A DNA stretch of 64,000 nt, taken from Pseudoduganella umbonata (GTDB lineage Bacteria > Pseudomonadota > Gammaproteobacteria > Burkholderiales > Burkholderiaceae_D). The stretch spans positions 496,001 to 560,000 of the forward strand of contig NZ_JACHXS010000002.1 in assembly GCF_014192225.1 (NCBI RefSeq). Direction: 5' to 3'. The notes beneath the pieces are model-generated. The model was not told the DNA's origin. It did not search any database and saw only the letters and a list, made by a program, of their open reading frames with translations. The stretch's first letter is position 1. Every line of letters begins with the position of its first letter. Made by a program: the position numbers and the translations under genes. Positions 1-8,446 of this stretch are shown here, one piece after another.

Positions 1-573
1 CTCCGCCCCGCGGCAACCATCTTCATCGCCTTGACGCTGCTGTGCGGCATCGTCTACCCCTACGTGGTGACCGGCTTTGGCAGGCTTGCCTGGTCCGGCC
101 AGGCCGCCGGCAGCATCGTCACCCATGACGGCAAGGCGATCGGCTCGCGCCTGATCGGCCAGGCGTTTACGTCGCCGCGCTATTTCTGGGGCCGTCCGTC
201 GGCCACGGCGCCGGTGCCGAACAATGCGTCGGCTTCGGGCGGCTCGAACCAGGGGCCGCTGAATCCGGCGCTGGCCGACGCCGTCAAGGCCCGCATCGCG
301 GCATTGCGTGCGGCCGATCCGGGCAATGCCGCACCGGTGCCGGTGGATCTCGTGACCGCGTCGGCCAGCGGCCTGGATCCGGACATCAGCCTGGCCGCTG
401 CGCATTACCAGGCCGGCCGCGTGGCGCGCGCCCGCGGCATCGCGCCGGCCCGCGTGACGGCCCTGATCGACCAGCATGCCGAGCGGCCGCTGTCCGGTTT
501 CCTGGGCGAGCCGAAGGTGAACGTGCTGGCGCTGAACATGGCACTCGACCAGCTTGCTCCCGATGCGCGGTAA
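1..573 (+). CDS. kdpC: KdpC, potassium-transporting ATPase subunit C (5' end cut by window)
   Basis: KdpC is the small membrane-anchored subunit of the high-affinity K+ pump KdpFABC and helps couple KdpB (ATPase) to KdpA (channel). The frame is open from base 1, so a few N-terminal residues lie upstream. The visible start reads LRPAATIFIALTLLCGIVYP, the usual single membrane helix, followed by the periplasmic part with the family patterns SRLIGQAF and YFWGRPSAT. The C-terminal region contains the typical LGEPKVNVLALN. About 190 residues are visible, close to full length. kdpD follows after 18 bp, so kdpA and kdpB should lie just upstream. Identification is firm from motif and operon context. 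Confidence 0.95.
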   Translation, partial: LRPAATIFIALTLLCGIVYPYVVTGFGRLAWSGQAAGSIVTHDGKAIGSRLIGQAFTSPRYFWGRPSATAPVPNNASASGGSNQGPLNPALADAVKARIAALRAADPGNAAPVPVDLVTASASGLDPDISLAAAHYQAGRVARARGIAPARVTALIDQHAERPLSGFLGEPKVNVLALNMALDQLAPDAR

Positions 574-591
574 TCGACTACACTGCGCCGC

Positions 592-3309
592 ATGATTCCC
601 ATCGACAGCCAACGCCCCGACCCGGATGCCCTGCTGGCGCAGGTGCAGGCCCGCGAGCAGCGCGAGGCGCGCGGCCGGCTGCGCATCTATTTCGGCGCGT
701 CGGCCGGCGTGGGCAAGACGTACGCGATGCTGTCGGCCGCGCGCAAGCTGCAGGCCGAGGGCGTGCGGCCACTGGTGGGCATCGTCGAGACGCATGGCCG
801 CGCCGATACCGCCGCCCTGCTCGACGGGCTGGACGTACTGCCGTTGAAGGGGGCGGCGTGGCGCGGCAGGACGCTGCCCGAATTCGACCTCGATGGCGCG
901 CTGGCACGGCGGCCGGACCTGGTCCTGGTGGACGAGCTGGCGCACTCCAACGCGCCCGGCGCGCGCCACCCGAAGCGCTGGCAGGATGTCGAGGAACTGC
1001 TGGAAGCGGGCATCGATGTGTTCACCACGGTGAACGTGCAGCACCTGGAAAGCCTGAACGATGTCGTCGGCGGGATCACCGGCATCCGCGTGGCCGAAAC
1101 GCTGCCCGACACCGTGTTCGACCGCGCCGACGAAGTGGTGCTGGTGGACCTGCCCGCCGACGAACTGCTCGGCCGCCTGAAGGATGGCAAGGTTTATCAA
1201 GGCGAGCAGGCCGGGCGCGCGGCCAGCAACTTCTTCCGCAAGGGCAACCTGATCGCGCTGCGCGAACTGGCGCTGCGCCGCACGGCCGACCGCATCGGCG
1301 ACGACGTGCAGGCCTACCGCGTGGAGAAGGCCATCCGGCCGCTGTGGAAATCGGGCGCCGCGCTGCTGGCCTGCGTGGGCCCGCGTTCCGGCGGCGAACA
1401 GGTGGTGCGCAGCGCCGCCAGGCTGGCCAGCCAGCTGAATACGGACTGGCATGCCGTGTACGTGGAGACGCCGGCGCTGCAACGCCTGCCCGCCGGCGAC
1501 CGTGAAAGGATCCTGCAGACGCTCAAGCTGGCCCAGGACCTGGGCGCCACCACGGCGGTGCTGGCCGGCGACGACATCGGCGCCGCCATCGCCCGCTACG
1601 CGCTGGCGCAGAACATCGCGAAAGTGGTGCTGGGCCGCGCCGTACCCACATGGCCGTGGCGCATCCCGCACCTGCGCCGCGTCGCCGCCGCCGCCCCGGG
1701 CCTGGACCTCATCGAAGTCGCTGCCACCGAGCAAAGTTCCAGCAAAACCGGTGACAGACACCGGTTATTTGGAAACATTCCGGACGGAACGGGCGTGAAA
1801 CCCTACCTGCTGGCCCTGGCCGCCAGTGGCGTCGTCGCGCTGGCGGGCCTGCCGCTGGCGGAGGCACTGGAAATCACCAATATCGCCATGCTGTTCCTGC
1901 TGGCCGTGCTGGTGGTGGCCTTCCGCCTGGGCCGCGGGCCGGCGGTGCTGTGCAGCTTCGCCAGCGTCGCGGCGTTCGATTTCCTGTTCGTGCAGCCGGC
2001 GTTCTCGTTTGCCGTCAGCGATTTGCAGTACCTGATCACGTTCGCCGTGATGCTGGTCGTGGGACTGATCACGAGCCACCTGACGGCAAACCTGCGCTTC
2101 CAGGTCCGCGTGGCATCGCACCGCGAGGAACGGGTGCGGGCGCTGTACGAATATGCGCGCGAACTGACCGGCGTGCTGCAGGCGGAGCAGGTGGTCGAGA
2201 TCACGCAGCGCACGCTGGCGCAGGCGTTTCGCGCGCGCGTGGCATTGCTGCTGCCGGACGACGAAGACCGCCTGGTGCCGGCGGCGACGGCGGTACCGGC
2301 AGATGGCACCGAGGCCGCCGCTGTCCCCGACCCGGCCATCGCCCAGTGGGCCTTCGACCATGCCGAAGCGGCCGGCATCGGCACCGGTACGCTGCCGGCG
2401 TCGCCGCTGTTCTACCTGCCGCTGGTCGCGCCGATGCGCACGCGCGGCGTGCTGGCGCTGCAGCCCGAAGAGCGGCGCTGGCTGCTGATTCCCGAGCAGC
2501 GCCGCCAGCTCGACACGTTCGCCGCGCTGGCCGCGATCGCGCTGGAGCGGGTGCACTACATCGACGTGGCGCAGCATGCGCTGGTGCAGATGGAATCGGA
2601 ACGGCTGCGCAATTCGCTGCTGGCGGCGCTGTCGCACGACCTGCGCACGCCGCTGACGTCGCTGGTGGGGCTGGCCGAATCGCTGGCGATGTCGAAGCCC
2701 GCCCTGAGCAGCGGGCAGGTGGACCTGGCGCGCGCCCTGCAGGAAGAAACCGTGCGCATGAGCACCCTGGTCACCAACCTGCTCGACATGGCGCGCATCG
2801 AGAGCGGTGCCGTGCGCCTGAACCTGCAATGGCAGGCGCTGGAGGAAACGGTGGGCAGCGCGCTGCGCGCCAGCCGCGCGCTGCTGGCCGGGCACCGCGT
2901 CGTCACGCAACTGCCGCGCGACCTGCCGCTGGTGCGCTACGATGCCGTGCTGGTCGAGCGGGTGTTCGGCAACCTGCTGGAAAACGCGGCGAAGTACACA
3001 CCGGCCGGCAGCACGATCACGCTGGGTGCCCTGGTCCGCGACGACAAGCTGGCAGTGACGGTGGCCGATGATGGTCCCGGCCTGCCGGCCGGCCAGGAAG
3101 AAGCGATCTTCGAGAAATTCACGCGCGGCGAACGCGAGTCGGCCAAGCCCGGCGTCGGGCTGGGACTGGCGATCTGCCGCGCGATCGTCGAGGCACACGG
3201 TGGCGGCATCTCCGCACGGCGCGGCGACGACGGGGGCGCGGCCCTTGTCTTCACGCTGCCGCTGGGCACCCCGCCCGCGCTGCCGGAGGAAACGTTGGAT
3301 GACCGATAA
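592..3309 (+). CDS. kdpD: KdpD, osmosensitive K+ channel sensor histidine kinase
   Basis: KdpD (905 residues, normal family length) senses K+ limitation and phosphorylates KdpE to switch on kdpFABC. Visible domains in order are the cytoplasmic KdpD domain with Walker A GASAGVGKT at residues 35-43 and the downstream VDELAHSN, a universal-stress-like domain to about residue 375, four clustered membrane helices at about 402-500, a GAF-like segment, the H box LSHDLRTP with His about 682, and the ATPase motifs NLLENAAKY, DDGPGLP and GVGLGLAI. Odd: residues about 384-395, in the linker before the membrane block, are encoded by a copy of the dispersed repeat AAAACCGGTGACAGACACC, which keeps the frame. 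The start ATG leaves 18 bp after kdpC. The 3' end overlaps kdpE. Confidence 0.97.
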   Translation: MIPIDSQRPDPDALLAQVQAREQREARGRLRIYFGASAGVGKTYAMLSAARKLQAEGVRPLVGIVETHGRADTAALLDGLDVLPLKGAAWRGRTLPEFDLDGALARRPDLVLVDELAHSNAPGARHPKRWQDVEELLEAGIDVFTTVNVQHLESLNDVVGGITGIRVAETLPDTVFDRADEVVLVDLPADELLGRLKDGKVYQGEQAGRAASNFFRKGNLIALRELALRRTADRIGDDVQAYRVEKAIRPLWKSGAALLACVGPRSGGEQVVRSAARLASQLNTDWHAVYVETPALQRLPAGDRERILQTLKLAQDLGATTAVLAGDDIGAAIARYALAQNIAKVVLGRAVPTWPWRIPHLRRVAAAAPGLDLIEVAATEQSSSKTGDRHRLFGNIPDGTGVKPYLLALAASGVVALAGLPLAEALEITNIAMLFLLAVLVVAFRLGRGPAVLCSFASVAAFDFLFVQPAFSFAVSDLQYLITFAVMLVVGLITSHLTANLRFQVRVASHREERVRALYEYARELTGVLQAEQVVEITQRTLAQAFRARVALLLPDDEDRLVPAATAVPADGTEAAAVPDPAIAQWAFDHAEAAGIGTGTLPASPLFYLPLVAPMRTRGVLALQPEERRWLLIPEQRRQLDTFAALAAIALERVHYIDVAQHALVQMESERLRNSLLAALSHDLRTPLTSLVGLAESLAMSKPALSSGQVDLARALQEETVRMSTLVTNLLDMARIESGAVRLNLQWQALEETVGSALRASRALLAGHRVVTQLPRDLPLVRYDAVLVERVFGNLLENAAKYTPAGSTITLGALVRDDKLAVTVADDGPGLPAGQEEAIFEKFTRGERESAKPGVGLGLAICRAIVEAHGGGISARRGDDGGAALVFTLPLGTPPALPEETLDDR
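1744..1764. repeat. Dispersed palindromic repeat copy inside kdpD (GGTGACAGACACC type)
   Basis: AAAACCGGTGACAGACACC at 1744-1762 is identical over 19 bases to the left arm of the intergenic inverted repeat at 12968-12986. Here it is read in frame as KTGDRH within kdpD. It lies exactly between two domains, where an added linker can be tolerated. Confidence 0.8.
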
Positions 3310-4015
3310 GTTGACAGACAAGCTGATGCCGACCGCGCTGCTGGTCGAGGACGAACCGCAGATCCGCCGCTTCGTGCGGCTGGCGCTGGAGGAGGAGGGC
3401 TGGCACGTGCAGGAGGCGGCCACCATGCAGCGCGGCCTGATCGACGCCGGCACGCGCCGCCCCGACCTGGTGATCGTCGACCTGGGCCTGCCCGATGGCG
3501 ATGGCGTGGACCTGATCGCCGACCTGCGCAAATGGTCGCCCGTGCCGGTGATCGTGCTGTCGGCCCGCGTCAGCGAAGAGGAAAAGATCCGCGCGCTCGA
3601 CGCCGGCGCCGACGACTACCTGACGAAACCGTTCGGCGTGGGAGAGCTGCTGGCCCGGGTGCGGGCGCTGCAACGCCGGCGGCGCGCACCGGAACAGGAT
3701 GCCGCCGGCGTGGTGCAGTTCGGCGACGTGAAGGTCGACCTGCCGGCGCGCATGGTCACGCGCGCCGGCCAGATGGTGCACCTGACGCCGACCGAGTACC
3801 GGCTGCTGTCCGTGCTGGTCAACAATGCCGGCCGGGTCGTGACCAATCCGCAGCTGCTGCGCGAGGTGTGGGGGCCGTCGAATGCCGAGAACGGCCACTA
3901 CCTGCGCATCTACATGGGCCACCTGCGCCAGAAGCTGGAGCGCGATCCCGCCCAGCCGGCACACCTGCTGACCGAGACGGCGGTCGGCTACCGGCTGCTG
4001 CTCGCACCCGGCTAG
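3299..4015 (+). CDS. kdpE: KdpE, response regulator of the kdp operon
   Basis: OmpR/PhoB-family regulator, 238 residues, which after phosphorylation by KdpD activates kdpFABC. The receiver domain starts ALLVEDEP, has the phospho-acceptor Asp61 in VIVDLGLPDGDG, and the conserved Lys in DYLTKPFGVGELL. The winged-helix DNA-binding domain occupies about residues 140-235 (LTPTEYRLL, LRIYMGHLRQKLE, TETAVGYRL). The ATG at 3299 overlaps the last 11 bases of kdpD, which implies translational coupling. A second ATG at 3326 (MPTALLVEDEP) would match shorter KdpE proteins and cannot be excluded. Confidence 0.96.
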   Translation: MTDKLTDKLMPTALLVEDEPQIRRFVRLALEEEGWHVQEAATMQRGLIDAGTRRPDLVIVDLGLPDGDGVDLIADLRKWSPVPVIVLSARVSEEEKIRALDAGADDYLTKPFGVGELLARVRALQRRRRAPEQDAAGVVQFGDVKVDLPARMVTRAGQMVHLTPTEYRLLSVLVNNAGRVVTNPQLLREVWGPSNAENGHYLRIYMGHLRQKLERDPAQPAHLLTETAVGYRLLLAPG

Positions 4016-4108
4016 AACTCCCTTACCACGCAGCACCGGGCCAGCTGCGCCGTGCGCTGTCGCGCGACGGCGAAGGCCCCGTACATCCTTGCATTTTGAA
4101 AGATCATC

Positions 4109-4813
4109 ATGAAACGACTGATTTCAGGCCTCTCCATTGCCATGGCATTTGCCGCGAGCGCGTCGGCGCAGGTCACGTACAACGTGGCCGGTGTATCCGA
4201 CTACCGCTACCGGGGCATTTCGCAGACCCGGCTGCAACCCGCGCTACAGGGCGGCGCCGACTGGACCGGCAAGGGCTTCTACGTTGGGGCCTGGGCCTCG
4301 ACGGTCAAGTGGACGAAGGATGCCGGCGGCGAAGGCAGCGTCGAGATCGACGTCTACGCCGGCAAGCGCGGCGAGATCGCCGGCGGCATCACCTATGACG
4401 TGGGAGTGCTGGGCTACGCCTATCCGTCGAACGGCCTGCATCCGGACGCCGATACGCTGGAAGGCTACGGCCAGCTGGGCTACGGCCCGGCCACGCTGAA
4501 ATACTCGCATGCGGCAACCAACCTGTTCGGCTTTTCCGACAGCCGGCACAGCGGCTACCTGGATGCCTCGCTCAACCACGACGTGGGCGGCGGCTGGACC
4601 GTCAACCTGCACGCCGGCCGGCAAAAAGTGCGCAGCCACGATGCCGCCAGCTATACGGACTGGAAGGCCGGCGTGACGAGGGACTTCGGCATTGTCACCG
4701 TGGCGCTGGCTTACATCGGCACCAACGCCAGCGAATCCGCTTACGCGTCGCCCGTCAACGGCAAGTTCACGGGCCGGGATGGCGTGGTGGTGACGGTGTC
4801 GAAGGTGTTCTGA
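4109..4813 (+). CDS. TorF-family putative porin
   Basis: A 234-residue outer-membrane beta-barrel protein of the family often annotated as TorF putative porin (TIGR02001-like). A cleavable signal peptide is seen at residues 1-20 (MKRLISGLSIAMAFAASASA). Right after it comes the family hallmark VSDYRYRGISQT, then alternating aromatic and hydrophobic strands with GAWAS, GVLGYAYP and GQLGYGP, and the barrel ends in VTVSKVF with a terminal Phe as expected for insertion by the Bam complex. The substrate is unknown for the family. It stands alone after kdpE with a 93-bp gap and probably has its own promoter. Nothing links it to potassium uptake except position. Confidence 0.85.
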   Translation: MKRLISGLSIAMAFAASASAQVTYNVAGVSDYRYRGISQTRLQPALQGGADWTGKGFYVGAWASTVKWTKDAGGEGSVEIDVYAGKRGEIAGGITYDVGVLGYAYPSNGLHPDADTLEGYGQLGYGPATLKYSHAATNLFGFSDSRHSGYLDASLNHDVGGGWTVNLHAGRQKVRSHDAASYTDWKAGVTRDFGIVTVALAYIGTNASESAYASPVNGKFTGRDGVVVTVSKVF

Positions 4814-4914
4814 CGACCGGAGGAAGGGCCGATTGCTGGATACCCATTAGCCAGCCGTCCGGCCAGCAGCATCTTCGCTTCGCAGGCGCCCTCGCTGACG
4901 ACGGTGACGATCAT
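4741..4914 (-). CDS. Possible small coupled gene antisense to the porin 3' end
   Basis: A 57-codon frame beginning MIVTVVSEGACEAKMLLAG. Its ATG shares the four bases ATGA with the stop of the upstream small gene (4911-5171), the classic arrangement for translational coupling. The N-terminal half is outside the porin and reads like protein; the C-terminal half runs antisense through the last 70 bases of the porin gene and could be fortuitous. No family recognised. It may be real, or just an open frame after the upstream stop. Confidence 0.3.
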   Translation of the reverse strand: MIVTVVSEGACEAKMLLAGRLANGYPAIGPSSGRQNTFDTVTTTPSRPVNLPLTGDA

Positions 4915-5171
4915 GATTTCACCATGCGGCCGAACTGGGCGGAGGGCAGGTATTGCATCACTGCCGCCATCAGCGCGCGCATCGCCGGCTCGGTGACACG
5001 CAGCCATACGACCATCCTCGTCGCATGCTCGATGGGCTGCATCCGCATGAACGACAGCATGCTGCCGCAATGGCGCACGACAAGGCGGCGCAGGTCGAGC
5101 ATGCATGCGCTGTCGACAGTGATCTGAAGGAGCAGGGTGGAGCAGGGTACGGTATCGGTCATGGTGGCCAT
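4911..5171 (-). CDS. Small hypothetical protein (86 aa)
   Basis: An 86-residue frame without a recognised family. The composition is protein-like: hydrophobic and basic residues alternate (LLLQITVDSACMLDLRRLVV, then MRMQPIEHATRMVVWLRV), giving a pattern of two beta-alpha units reminiscent of small ACT-like folds, but this is only an impression. There is no signal peptide or membrane helix. It is the only frame that fills the 450-bp gap between the porin and the VWA gene, and its stop overlaps a second small frame. A downstream Met (MTDTVPCS) is an alternative start. Confidence 0.55.
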   Translation of the reverse strand: MATMTDTVPCSTLLLQITVDSACMLDLRRLVVRHCGSMLSFMRMQPIEHATRMVVWLRVTEPAMRALMAAVMQYLPSAQFGRMVKS

Positions 5172-5270
5172 CGCTGTGCAGTTGGACTGGATTCACGATA
5201 GCAGCGCATCCCTGGCGGGTCCGTAAAGAAACGGACCGTTCCCGTAACCGCCGTGTAAAAACCGTAACGG

Positions 5271-6440
5271 CTATTTCGACAGCACCCGCATCGCCCGCTC
5301 CAGGCCTTCGAGCGTGGTGGGATACATCCGGTCGTTGACGATCTGCCGGACGATGGCGATCGATTGCCGGTACTGCCAGAACTGTTCCGGCTCCGGATTG
5401 AGCCACACGAACTTCGGGAAGGCATGCGTGAAACGGGCCAGCCACTCGGCACCGGCTTCCTCGTTGTTGTATTCGACCGAGCCGCCCGCCTGCAGGATTT
5501 CATAGGGGCTCATGGTGGCGTCGCCGACGAAGATCAGCTTGGTGTCGGGCGTGTACTTGCGCAGCACGTCCCAGGTGGAAAAGCGCTCGGCATTGCGGCG
5601 CCGGTTATTCTTCCACAGGTAGTCGTAGACGCAGTTGTGGAAGTAAAAGAACTCCATGTTCTTGAATTCCGACTTCGCGGCGGAGAACAGTTCCTCGGTG
5701 CGTTCGACGTGGTCGTCCATGGTGCCGCCCACGTCGAACAGCATCAGGACCTTCACGTTGTTGCGGCGCTCCGGCTGCATGCGGATATCGAGCCAGCCGG
5801 CGTTGTTGGCGGTGGCGCGGATCGTCTGGTCCAGCGCCAGCTCTTCGTGGGCGCCGTCGCGCGCGAAGCGGCGCAGGCGGCGCAGGGCAACCTTGATGTT
5901 GCGGGTGCCGAGCTCCTTGCCGGCGTCGTAATCCTTGTAGGTGCGCTGCTCCCACACCTTGACGGCGGTACGGTTGCCGCCTTTTCCTCCAATCCGGACA
6001 CCTTCCGGATTGGTGCCGCCATTGCCGAACGGCGACGTGCCGCCGGTGCCGATCCACTTGCCGCCGCCTTCGTGGCGTTCCTTCTGTTCTTTCAGCAGCT
6101 CGGCCAGCCGGTCCATCAGCTTGTCGTAGCCGAATTTTTCCAGCGCGGCCTTCTGCTCGTCGGTCAGCTCGCGCTTCATGCGCTGCAGCAGCCAGTCCAG
6201 CGGGATCGACGCCTTGCCGTCGAACGCGCCGTCAATGCCCTTGAAGTACTGGGCAAAGGCGCGGTCGTAGCGGTCGTAGTGGGCTTCGTCCTTCACCAGT
6301 ACCAGGCGCGCCAGGTAATAGAAATCGTCGAGCGATTGCGTGACGACGCCCTTTTCCATCGCCTCCAGCAAGGTGAGGAATTCCTTGATGGTGACGGGGA
6401 TTTTCGCGTCCTTCAGCGTGAAGAAGAAGTCGATCAGCAT
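5271..6440 (-). CDS. VWA-domain protein, CoxE-like
   Basis: A 389-residue protein with a C-terminal von Willebrand A domain of the CoxE type. These act with a MoxR AAA+ ATPase as a chaperone pair for metal-centre or complex maturation. The VWA part begins at about residue 210 with VLMLFDVGGTMDDHVERTEE; the MIDAS-type D-x-G-T-M is present, although Gly replaces the first Ser of the classic DxSxS. The N-terminal half is helical (LIDFFFTLKDAKIPVTIKEF) and typical of this subfamily, with a Gly-rich middle. The start was placed at MLIDFF rather than an upstream Met because it overlaps the acetyltransferase stop by only 7 bp. Last gene of a moxR-GNAT-VWA operon. Confidence 0.88.
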   Translation of the reverse strand: MLIDFFFTLKDAKIPVTIKEFLTLLEAMEKGVVTQSLDDFYYLARLVLVKDEAHYDRYDRAFAQYFKGIDGAFDGKASIPLDWLLQRMKRELTDEQKAALEKFGYDKLMDRLAELLKEQKERHEGGGKWIGTGGTSPFGNGGTNPEGVRIGGKGGNRTAVKVWEQRTYKDYDAGKELGTRNIKVALRRLRRFARDGAHEELALDQTIRATANNAGWLDIRMQPERRNNVKVLMLFDVGGTMDDHVERTEELFSAAKSEFKNMEFFYFHNCVYDYLWKNNRRRNAERFSTWDVLRKYTPDTKLIFVGDATMSPYEILQAGGSVEYNNEEAGAEWLARFTHAFPKFVWLNPEPEQFWQYRQSIAIVRQIVNDRMYPTTLEGLERAMRVLSK

Positions 6441-7027
6441 GGGCGTGGACGTTGCAGGAGGTCGTCGATATGGGCACGGATTTCCGGCCATTCGCCGCGC
6501 ACGATGCTGTACATGACGGTATCGCGCACGGTGCCGTCGCGCCGCATCGCGTGGTGGCGCAGTACGCCGTCCTTCTTCGCGCCGAGCCGTTCGATGGCGG
6601 CCTGCGAGGCATGGTTGAAGTTGTCGGTGCGCAGGCCAGCGACGGCGCAGCCCAGCGTGTCGAAGGCGTGCGCCAGCAGCATGCGCTTGCAGCTTGTGTT
6701 CACGTGGCTGCGCTGGCGGCTTTTCGCATACCAGGTGTAGCCGATCTCGAGGCGGCCGATGGCGGGCACGATGTCGTGGTAGCTGGTGGTGCCCAGGATC
6801 TGCCCGGTGGCGGCATCGAGCACGGCGAATGCCAGCCGGCCGGGGCGCATTTCAAGCGCGGTGGCGATGTAGGCCGCCACGTTTTCCGGCTCGGGGACGG
6901 ATGTGACGCGCAGCTTCCAGAGTTCGCCGTCGCGGGCGGCCGCGCGCAGGCCGTCGGCATGCTCCGGGCCCAGCGGCGCCAGGCGCACGCCGTTGAACTC
7001 CAGCGTGACGGGCTGCACAACGATCAT
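6434..7027 (-). CDS. GNAT-family N-acetyltransferase, RimJ/RimL type
   Basis: A 197-residue acetyl-CoA-dependent acetyltransferase like those that modify ribosomal-protein N-termini or small metabolites. It opens with the family pattern LEFNGVRLAPLGPEHADGL, has the central strand LGTTSYHDIVPAIGRLEIGY, and the region RSHVNTSCKRMLLAHAFDTL where the CoA-binding loop normally lies. The substrate cannot be read from sequence. The ATG overlaps the stop of the moxR gene by 4 bp, and the stop overlaps the VWA gene by 7 bp. It therefore interrupts a normally contiguous moxR-coxE pair but stays in the same operon. Confidence 0.9.
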   Translation of the reverse strand: MIVVQPVTLEFNGVRLAPLGPEHADGLRAAARDGELWKLRVTSVPEPENVAAYIATALEMRPGRLAFAVLDAATGQILGTTSYHDIVPAIGRLEIGYTWYAKSRQRSHVNTSCKRMLLAHAFDTLGCAVAGLRTDNFNHASQAAIERLGAKKDGVLRHHAMRRDGTVRDTVMYSIVRGEWPEIRAHIDDLLQRPRPC

Positions 7028-7887
7028 CGGTTGGTCCTCGACATGAATACGAGGCGCTCGAACAGGTGCACGTCCTGCTCGTTCTTCAGCAGCGCGCCGT
7101 GCAGCGGCGGCACGATGGCCTTGCTGTCCTGGCTGCGCAGCGCCTCGGGCGGGATGTCCTCGGCCAGCAGCAGCTTCATCCAGTCGAGGAATTCGGAGGT
7201 CGACGGCTTCTTCTTCAGGCCCGATACGTCGCGCACTTCGTAGAACGTGCGCAGCGCCTGCGCGAGCAATTCCTGTTTCAGGTGCGGGAAGTGCACCTTC
7301 ACGATCGCTTCCATCGTATCCTTGTCGGGGAAGGCGATGTAGTGGAAGAAGCAGCGGCGCAGGAAGGCGTCCGGCAGTTCCTTCTCGTTGTTCGACGTGA
7401 TGATGACCAGGGGGCGGTGCTTCGCCACCACCATCTCGCGCGTCTCGTACACGTAGAACTCCATCCGGTCCAGTTCGCGCAGCAGGTCGTTGGGGAATTC
7501 GATGTCGGCCTTGTCGATCTCGTCGATCAGCAGCACCACCGGTTCCGGCGCGGTGAACGCCTGCCACAGCACGCCCTTGACGATGTAGTTGTGGATGTCG
7601 CGCACGCGCTCGTCGCCCAGCTGGGAATCGCGCAGGCGCGAAACGGCGTCGTATTCGTAGAGCCCCTGCTGCGCCTTGGTGGTCGACTTGACGTGCCATT
7701 GCAACAGCGGGCGGTCCAGCGCGGCGGCCACTTCCTCGGCCAGCATGGTCTTGCCGGTGCCCGGTTCGCCCTTGACCAGCAGCGGGCGCTGCAGCGTGAG
7801 CGCCGCGTTGACGGCGAGTTTCAGGTCGGCTGTGGCAACGTACTGGGCGGAGCCTTCGAAACGGGGAGTCTGGTGGGGAGCGGTCAT
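7024..7887 (-). CDS. MoxR-family AAA+ ATPase
   Basis: A 287-residue AAA+ ATPase of the MoxR group. Walker A GEPGTGKTMLAEEVA lies near residue 45, Walker B VVLLIDEIDKADIEFPNDLL near 125, then sensor 1 (VIITSNNEKELPDAFLRRC) with the Arg-Arg finger. MoxR ATPases work with VWA proteins as chaperones, and a VWA gene lies two genes downstream in the same operon. The ATG at 7887 (MTAPHQTPRFEG) was preferred over an in-frame Met 18 codons upstream because the upstream residues are not conserved-looking. First gene of the operon; the promoter would lie in 7888-8105, shared divergently with the cytochromes. Confidence 0.93.
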   Translation of the reverse strand: MTAPHQTPRFEGSAQYVATADLKLAVNAALTLQRPLLVKGEPGTGKTMLAEEVAAALDRPLLQWHVKSTTKAQQGLYEYDAVSRLRDSQLGDERVRDIHNYIVKGVLWQAFTAPEPVVLLIDEIDKADIEFPNDLLRELDRMEFYVYETREMVVAKHRPLVIITSNNEKELPDAFLRRCFFHYIAFPDKDTMEAIVKVHFPHLKQELLAQALRTFYEVRDVSGLKKKPSTSEFLDWMKLLLAEDIPPEALRSQDSKAIVPPLHGALLKNEQDVHLFERLVFMSRTNR

Positions 7888-8105
7888 GGAAAAGCTTTCC
7901 GGAGCGAACAAAAAAGGCCAGTATACGGTAGTTCCGAGCATGCCAGAACGTACTGGAATCGTGGTGGACGACCGGAAACAGCTGCGCTAGAATCGGCCGC
8001 TGGTAGCACGAAAAGCAAGTATTTATGCAAGCAGCAAGGGGGACACGGAGACCGCGATGAGAATGAGTCCCCTCCAATTACTCTTTTGGATTCGACTAGC
8101 CACCC

Positions 8106-8435
8106 ATGAATAGACTCATAGCAGTGTTCCTGCTTGCCGGCGCCACGCAGGCAACCCCGGTCGCCATCGCCGCGGACGTCGTCGGCAACCCGGCCGCCGC
8201 GCCAGCCAAGATCGAAATGTGCATCGGCTGCCATGCCATCCCCGGCTACAAGGCTACCTTCCCCGAAGTGTTCCAGGTGCCGAAGATCGGCGGCCAGAAC
8301 GCCAGGTACATCGAAGCGGCGCTGAAGGCCTACCAGAAAGGCGATCGCAAGCATCCGTCGATGAAGGGCATCGCCGTCAGCCTGTCCGACCAGGACATCG
8401 CCGACATCGCCGCCTATTACGCCAAGCAGAAATGA
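8106..8435 (+). CDS. Periplasmic c-type cytochrome (109 aa)
   Basis: Small class I cytochrome c. A signal peptide covers about residues 1-23 (MNRLIAVFLLAGATQATPVA). The haem attachment site CIGCH is near residue 41, followed by PKIGGQNARYIEAALKAY, and a likely axial Met in HPSMKGIAVSLSDQDIADIAAYYA. This is the cytochrome c553/c4-half layout. It presumably shuttles electrons in the periplasm to a terminal oxidase. It is followed after 11 bp by a second single-haem cytochrome, so the pair may act as a split version of dihaem cytochrome c4. Confidence 0.92.
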   Translation: MNRLIAVFLLAGATQATPVAIAADVVGNPAAAPAKIEMCIGCHAIPGYKATFPEVFQVPKIGGQNARYIEAALKAYQKGDRKHPSMKGIAVSLSDQDIADIAAYYAKQK

Positions 8436-8446
8436 GGAAGACCACG

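Noticed and set aside
1765-3531. 588-codon open frame antisense to kdpD and kdpE
   Set aside because: It has Arg/Gln/His-rich composition typical of the reverse strand of a high-GC gene, with no family pattern. The plus strand has the full set of kinase motifs.
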